DNA from: Pseudolabrys sp.
GTDB lineage: Bacteria; Pseudomonadota; Alphaproteobacteria; Rhizobiales; Xanthobacteraceae
Direction of reading: 5' to 3'
NCBI GenBank assembly: GCA_030655215.1
Contig: JAURVZ010000053.1
Coordinates: 1 to 61,413, forward strand
Length of the DNA stretch: 61,413 bases
How positions within the stretch are numbered: the stretch's first letter is position 1; every line of letters begins with the position of its first letter. The notes below the pieces were generated by a model. That model was given only the letters and a program-made list of their open reading frames with translations. It was not told the DNA's origin and searched no databases. Below are positions 57,084-61,413 of the stretch, one piece after another. The translations under genes were made by a program, and so were the position numbers.

Positions 57084-57284
57084 ATGACCGGCAAACTGAC
57101 TGATGTTGTGCGCAATTTATGGGCGACAGTGGCCGGGCCGACGGTGCCGGAAAAGCCGGTGCCCGAGGTGATCATCCACGACCCGGAAGCGCAGCTGCCC
57201 CACGACCTCGACGATCCGTTCTTTGATCGCAAGGTTCAGGAGCGGATGGCCGACGTGATCGCCCATTCAGCGGACAAGAAGTAA
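57084..57284 (+). CDS. Small acidic protein, 66 residues
   Basis: Starts MTGKLTDVVRNLWATVAGPT and continues with VPEVIIHDPEAQLPHDLDDP, then FFDRKVQERMADVIAHSADK. One amphipathic helix at each end around a Pro/Asp-rich centre. No family recognised, no membrane segment. Stop is three bases from the convergent gene. Coding character is good, ribosome-binding site weak. Confidence 0.65.
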   Translation: MTGKLTDVVRNLWATVAGPTVPEKPVPEVIIHDPEAQLPHDLDDPFFDRKVQERMADVIAHSADKK

Positions 57285-57287
57285 GGA

Positions 57288-57566
57288 TCAGGCACCCAGG
57301 CGGCGGCGATTGGCCCGTACCGCACGGCGGTACGGCGCATAAGCCTTGTTGGCGGCGATCTGAAAGCTCTTGCCGGTTGCAAGCGCGGCAAACATCGCGC
57401 CTTGCGCTTCGGCCATGGCCGAGACCTTCTCGGAAATCATCTGCGTCGCTTCCACCGTCGCCTGCGGACCGCCCCCGGCGATTTCCATCAGCCGCAGCGT
57501 CATGACGCTCTGGCTGTCTGATGCAAAACGGGCCGCCTCGAACCAGGTTTTCATAAAGTTGACCAA
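57288..57566 (-). CDS. Small helical protein, 92 residues, phasin-like
   Basis: An all-helical, Ala/Met-rich protein: TWFEAARFASDSQSVMTLRL, GPQATVEATQMISEKVSAMA and AALATGKSFQIAANKAYAPY, ending in a basic tail RRAVRANRRR. The look is that of phasin-related proteins but shorter. The TTG at 57566 has AAGGAA six bases upstream and is preferred to the ATG four codons later, which has no such site. Function not assigned. Confidence 0.7.
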   Translation of the reverse strand: MVNFMKTWFEAARFASDSQSVMTLRLMEIAGGGPQATVEATQMISEKVSAMAEAQGAMFAALATGKSFQIAANKAYAPYRRAVRANRRRLGA

Positions 57567-57688
57567 GGCGCGTTCCTTCAGGTTAAGCGGGTGAAGCGAA
57601 CACCAACGTGGCCACCTTGTCTACGTTCCGGAGCGGGCATGAGGGGCAGCCATGCTGCGTCCGGAAGCTGGCCTGGGCGGCGGCCTGA

Positions 57689-57708
57689 CGGTAAAAGGTA
57701 TTTTACCG
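57689..57708. promoter_or_regulatory. Perfect palindrome upstream of the MBL-fold gene
   Basis: CGGTAAAA-GGTA-TTTTACCG, 8+8 with a 4-base centre, about 28 bases before the metallo-hydrolase start. It looks like a repressor operator (TetR-like geometry) or a hairpin near the transcript start. No regulator gene is adjacent. Confidence 0.45.
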
Positions 57709-57736
57709 CCAATAAAACAATTCTGGAGGAATGCCC

Positions 57737-58645
57737 GTGTCCGCACCGATGTCAGGCGAAAAGCAGCCGACGGTTTTCCGCTTCAAGTTCGGCGCTTTTG
57801 AAGTCGCCACATTGCTCGACAGCAAGGGCATTCGCGACAATCTGCATCCCTTGTTCGGCGCCAATACCACGGCGGACGAGGTGCAGTCGCTGGCGCGCGC
57901 CAACAATATCGACCCGCAGCGGCTCGAGAACGGAAACGTCCCGACTTTGGTGAACACCGGCAAGGAGCTGGTGCTGTTCGACACCGGCAATGGTTTTCTG
58001 CCGCGCGACTACGAGCAGCTGAAGGCGCGCATGCCGGCCGGGCATCTGGTCGAGCGCTTGGCCGAGCTCGGTCACAAGCCGGAAGACATCGATGTCATCG
58101 TCATCACGCACGGCCATCCCGATCACATTGGCGGCCTGCTCGATGGCGGCAAGCCGATCTATCCGAATGCACGTTATTTGTTCGGCGCGGCGGAATATGA
58201 TTTCTGGCTGAAGGACGAGAATGTGCGCGAGGCGCGCAAGTTCAACCGCGAACTGTTCGTGAAAATTTGTGAGCCGTTGAAGCCGAAGGCGACGTTCATT
58301 AAGCCGGGCGATGTGGTGGTGCCGGGCATTACCGCTGTTGACGCGTTCGGCCATTCACCGGGCTTGCTGGCGTTTCAGGTCGAGAGCGACGACAAGAAGT
58401 TGATGATCACGGCCGATACGTTCACGCATTTCGTCATGCATGTGCAGCGGCCGGATTGGCACTTCGACATGGATGACGACAAGGAGAAGGCGGTGGTGAC
58501 GCGCAAGCGTATCCTGGCGCAGCTTGCATCGGAGAAGATGCTGGCGATCGGCTTTCACATGCCGTTCCCCGCCATCGGCTGGATCGATACGGCGGCCGAC
58601 GGCACGTATCGCTGGGTGCCGTATAGCTATCAGTTTAATCTTTAG
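57737..58645 (+). CDS. MBL-fold metallo-hydrolase
   Basis: A 302-residue metallo-beta-lactamase-fold hydrolase. IDVIVITHGHPDHIGGLLDG is the HxHxDH zinc motif; DAFGHSPGLLAFQV and ITADTFTHFVMHV carry further metal ligands. AHL-lactonase-like or organophosphate-hydrolase-like members share this pattern; the substrate cannot be told. GGAGGA at 57725-57730 touches an ATG at 57731, so the GTG at 57737, six bases from it, is the better start. A palindrome lies upstream. Convergent with holA. Confidence 0.9.
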   Translation: MSAPMSGEKQPTVFRFKFGAFEVATLLDSKGIRDNLHPLFGANTTADEVQSLARANNIDPQRLENGNVPTLVNTGKELVLFDTGNGFLPRDYEQLKARMPAGHLVERLAELGHKPEDIDVIVITHGHPDHIGGLLDGGKPIYPNARYLFGAAEYDFWLKDENVREARKFNRELFVKICEPLKPKATFIKPGDVVVPGITAVDAFGHSPGLLAFQVESDDKKLMITADTFTHFVMHVQRPDWHFDMDDDKEKAVVTRKRILAQLASEKMLAIGFHMPFPAIGWIDTAADGTYRWVPYSYQFNL

Positions 58646-58647
58646 GT

Positions 58648-59673
58648 TTAGCGGCGCCGCGCGTTGGAGGCGATCGACAGCAAGGTGCGCTGCGCGATCG
58701 CTTCCGACAGCGGCGCATTGCGGCGGGCGTCGAGCGACGCTTCCGCCAGCAGCTCCATGGTGCGCACCAGCCGCTGCGGCGACCAGACGCGAAGTGCATC
58801 GCCGACTTTCTTCTCACGGCTGAAATGCACCGGCGGCGCGCCGCGCTTCATTGCCCATTCGACCGAGTCGCCATCGTCAACGGCGAGCTTCATCTTGTGC
58901 AAGTTGGCAACCTGGCGAATGGCGGCCGAAATGATCGCCGCCGGCGATGAACCACCGGCGCGGGCCTTGTTGAATTCGGTTTCGACATCGCCGGTTTTGC
59001 CAGCAAAAGCCGCATCGATGACGCCATCGAGCGCCAGCGCCGAAGCGTCGGCGACCACCGCCATGACGTCGGTGAGTTCGACGCGGCCTTGGCCTTGCGC
59101 ATACATGGCCAGCTTGCGGACTTCGTTGCGTGACGCCATGCGGTCGCCGCCGAGCAGCGAGGCGAGCATGGCGCGGGCGTCCGGCGCGATGGTCAGTTTC
59201 GCCTCGCGCATTTCGTCGTCGATCAGCATGCCCAACGCGGCGCCGTTATCGACATAGCAAGGCAGCGCCGCGCCGGTCTTCGATTTCTCGATCAAGGCGC
59301 GCAGCGGCGAAGTCTTCTTCAGGTCGCCGGCCTCGATGATGACGCGGCATTCGTCGGACGGCGTGTTGAGCAACGGCTCGACGGAGGCGGCGATGTTGCG
59401 CGATCCGGCCTTCACAAGCACGGCGCGGCGGCCGCCGAACATCGGCACAGTCAGCGCTTCATCGATCAGCCGTGACGGATTGCCGGTGAGGTCTTCGCCT
59501 TCGATGCGGACGAAAGAGAACGGATCGTTGGGATCGTCGACCGAGGCTTTCACCAGCGCATCGACGCGCTCGCGCACCAGTCCGGCGTCCGGGCCATAGA
59601 CCAGCACGACGGGTTGTCGCGGATCGGGCTTGGCGATGAAGCGGTCGACGTCGGCGGCTTTGATGGCGGTCAT
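58648..59673 (-). CDS. holA: DNA polymerase III delta subunit
   Basis: Clamp-loader subunit that opens the beta clamp. 341 residues; VVLVYGPDAGLVRERVDALV at the N-terminus, LLGGDRMASRNEVRKLAMYA in the middle and the C-terminal helical collar domain (RVWSPQRLVRTMELLAEASL) fit HolA. It lacks a working P-loop, as usual. Follows lptE by 21 bases in the conserved leuS-lptE-holA operon. Confidence 0.95.
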   Translation of the reverse strand: MTAIKAADVDRFIAKPDPRQPVVLVYGPDAGLVRERVDALVKASVDDPNDPFSFVRIEGEDLTGNPSRLIDEALTVPMFGGRRAVLVKAGSRNIAASVEPLLNTPSDECRVIIEAGDLKKTSPLRALIEKSKTGAALPCYVDNGAALGMLIDDEMREAKLTIAPDARAMLASLLGGDRMASRNEVRKLAMYAQGQGRVELTDVMAVVADASALALDGVIDAAFAGKTGDVETEFNKARAGGSSPAAIISAAIRQVANLHKMKLAVDDGDSVEWAMKRGAPPVHFSREKKVGDALRVWSPQRLVRTMELLAEASLDARRNAPLSEAIAQRTLLSIASNARRR

Positions 59674-59694
59674 TTTTGTGACCCGCGCGCGGTA

Positions 59695-60241
59695 TCAGGT
59701 CCCGGCGGCGAAATGGGAGGCGAGGCGCTGCTGGATATTCTCGGCGATCACCTTGGCGGCGCGGTTCTCGGCGTCGCGCAAACCGCGGTCGCCGGAGAAG
59801 CGCTGCTGCTGCCCCGGGATGTTGTACGAGACGCGCGAGAAGGTGGTGCCACGCACGACCACCTTGTTGCTCGCCAAGTCGAACAGAGCGTAGGTCGCGT
59901 CGATGCCGTAGTTCTGGATTTCCGGGCGCGCGCTGTTGATGTCGACGATGACCTGCAACTGCGTCGAGCTCATCTGGATATCGAGCCGGTACGCCGAGGA
60001 CGACTGCGGTCCGCCGCCGGTTAGTTCGAACAGCAACTGGTCGCGCACCTCGACGCCGAGGCGGGCGAGACGGCCGCCTTGCGGCGACTTGATCGGCGTC
60101 ACGTCGATCGAGCTCATTTTCTCGATGATGGCGCTGCCGCCGCTCTTGCCGACGGTGCGGTCGCCATAAAGCGGCTGGAAACAGCCGGCGGTCAGGCCGG
60201 CCAGCGACAAAGCCAGCAGGACGCGCATCAGGCGGGGGGCG

Positions 60242-60255
<14 letters not shown>
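59695..60255 (-). CDS. lptE: LPS-assembly lipoprotein LptE
   Basis: Outer-membrane plug of the LptD translocon. 186 residues with lipobox LTAGC (Cys 25), followed by [10 protein letters not shown], the typical LptE start, and a beta-rich domain ([34 protein letters not shown]). Its start overlaps the end of leuS by 14 bases, so translation is coupled. Linkage leuS-lptE-holA is widely conserved. Confidence 0.95.

Positions 60256-61413
<1,158 letters not shown>

Overview
The window is chromosomal DNA of a GC-rich alphaproteobacterium. The gene order (hemE-hemJ-rho, mnmE-mnmG-rsmG-parA-parB, holA-lptE-leuS, secB/dnaQ-coaE-maf-ppsR, hslVU, hisB-H-A-F-E-coaA, dnaK/grpE/hrcA) is the usual Rhizobiales (Hyphomicrobiales) arrangement around the chromosomal replication origin. 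A Bradyrhizobium/Xanthobacteraceae-like relative is my best guess; the sequence alone does not give the genus. No rRNA, tRNA, CRISPR array, prophage or insertion sequence was recognised.

Region by region. 1-6.4 kb: heat-shock and repair functions (5' part of dnaK, grpE, hrcA, rph, rdgB), with RpoH-type promoters visible before dnaK and grpE and a HxlR regulator divergent from an NAD(P)-binding oxidoreductase. 6.5-19.5 kb: hemW, an LpoA-like lipoprotein divergent from rsmI-yraN, gshB, comM, a chemoreceptor, a TsdA-like dihaem cytochrome c, a hybrid histidine kinase and an OlsB-like acyltransferase. 19.5-26.5 kb: leftward histidine cluster with coaA, then rightward hslVU. 26.6-30 kb: an unusual HigA-type HTH protein fused to a degenerate dCTP-deaminase/dUTPase-fold domain, followed by a 48-residue cationic ORF with its own promoter and an inverted repeat, then smr, mltA and a Tim44-like gene. 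30-36.2 kb: fxsA, secB, a membrane chemoreceptor, dnaQ, coaE, maf, ppsR. 36.2-36.55 kb: a 352-base non-coding interval with the marks of an alphaproteobacterial oriC (DnaA-box-like site, AT-rich tract, cluster of GANTC sites, divergent genes, hemE next door). 36.5-48.5 kb: hemE, hemJ, rho with a structured leader, a LysR regulator, a chemoreceptor fused to a UrtA/AmiC-type amide-binding domain, a PAP2 protein, a DUF255 protein and a sorbosone-dehydrogenase-like lipoprotein. 48.5-61.4 kb: mnmE, mnmG, rsmG, parA, parB with two perfect parS sites, a HWE-type kinase, small proteins, holA, lptE and the 3' part of leuS.

Most genes are housekeeping. Replication and segregation (candidate oriC, parS, parAB, dnaQ, holA), proteostasis (dnaK, grpE, hrcA, hslVU, secB), tRNA/rRNA modification (mnmE, mnmG, rsmG, rsmI) and envelope maintenance (LpoA-like, mltA, lptE) lie together, as is typical near the origin. 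Palindromic intergenic repeats of several families separate operons. The most unusual items are the chemoreceptor-UrtA fusion, the HTH-dCTP-deaminase-like fusion with its small neighbour, the AT-rich in-frame insertion in mnmE, a hairpin that covers the ribosome-binding site of the TsdA-like cytochrome, and the alternative hairpins in the rho leader.
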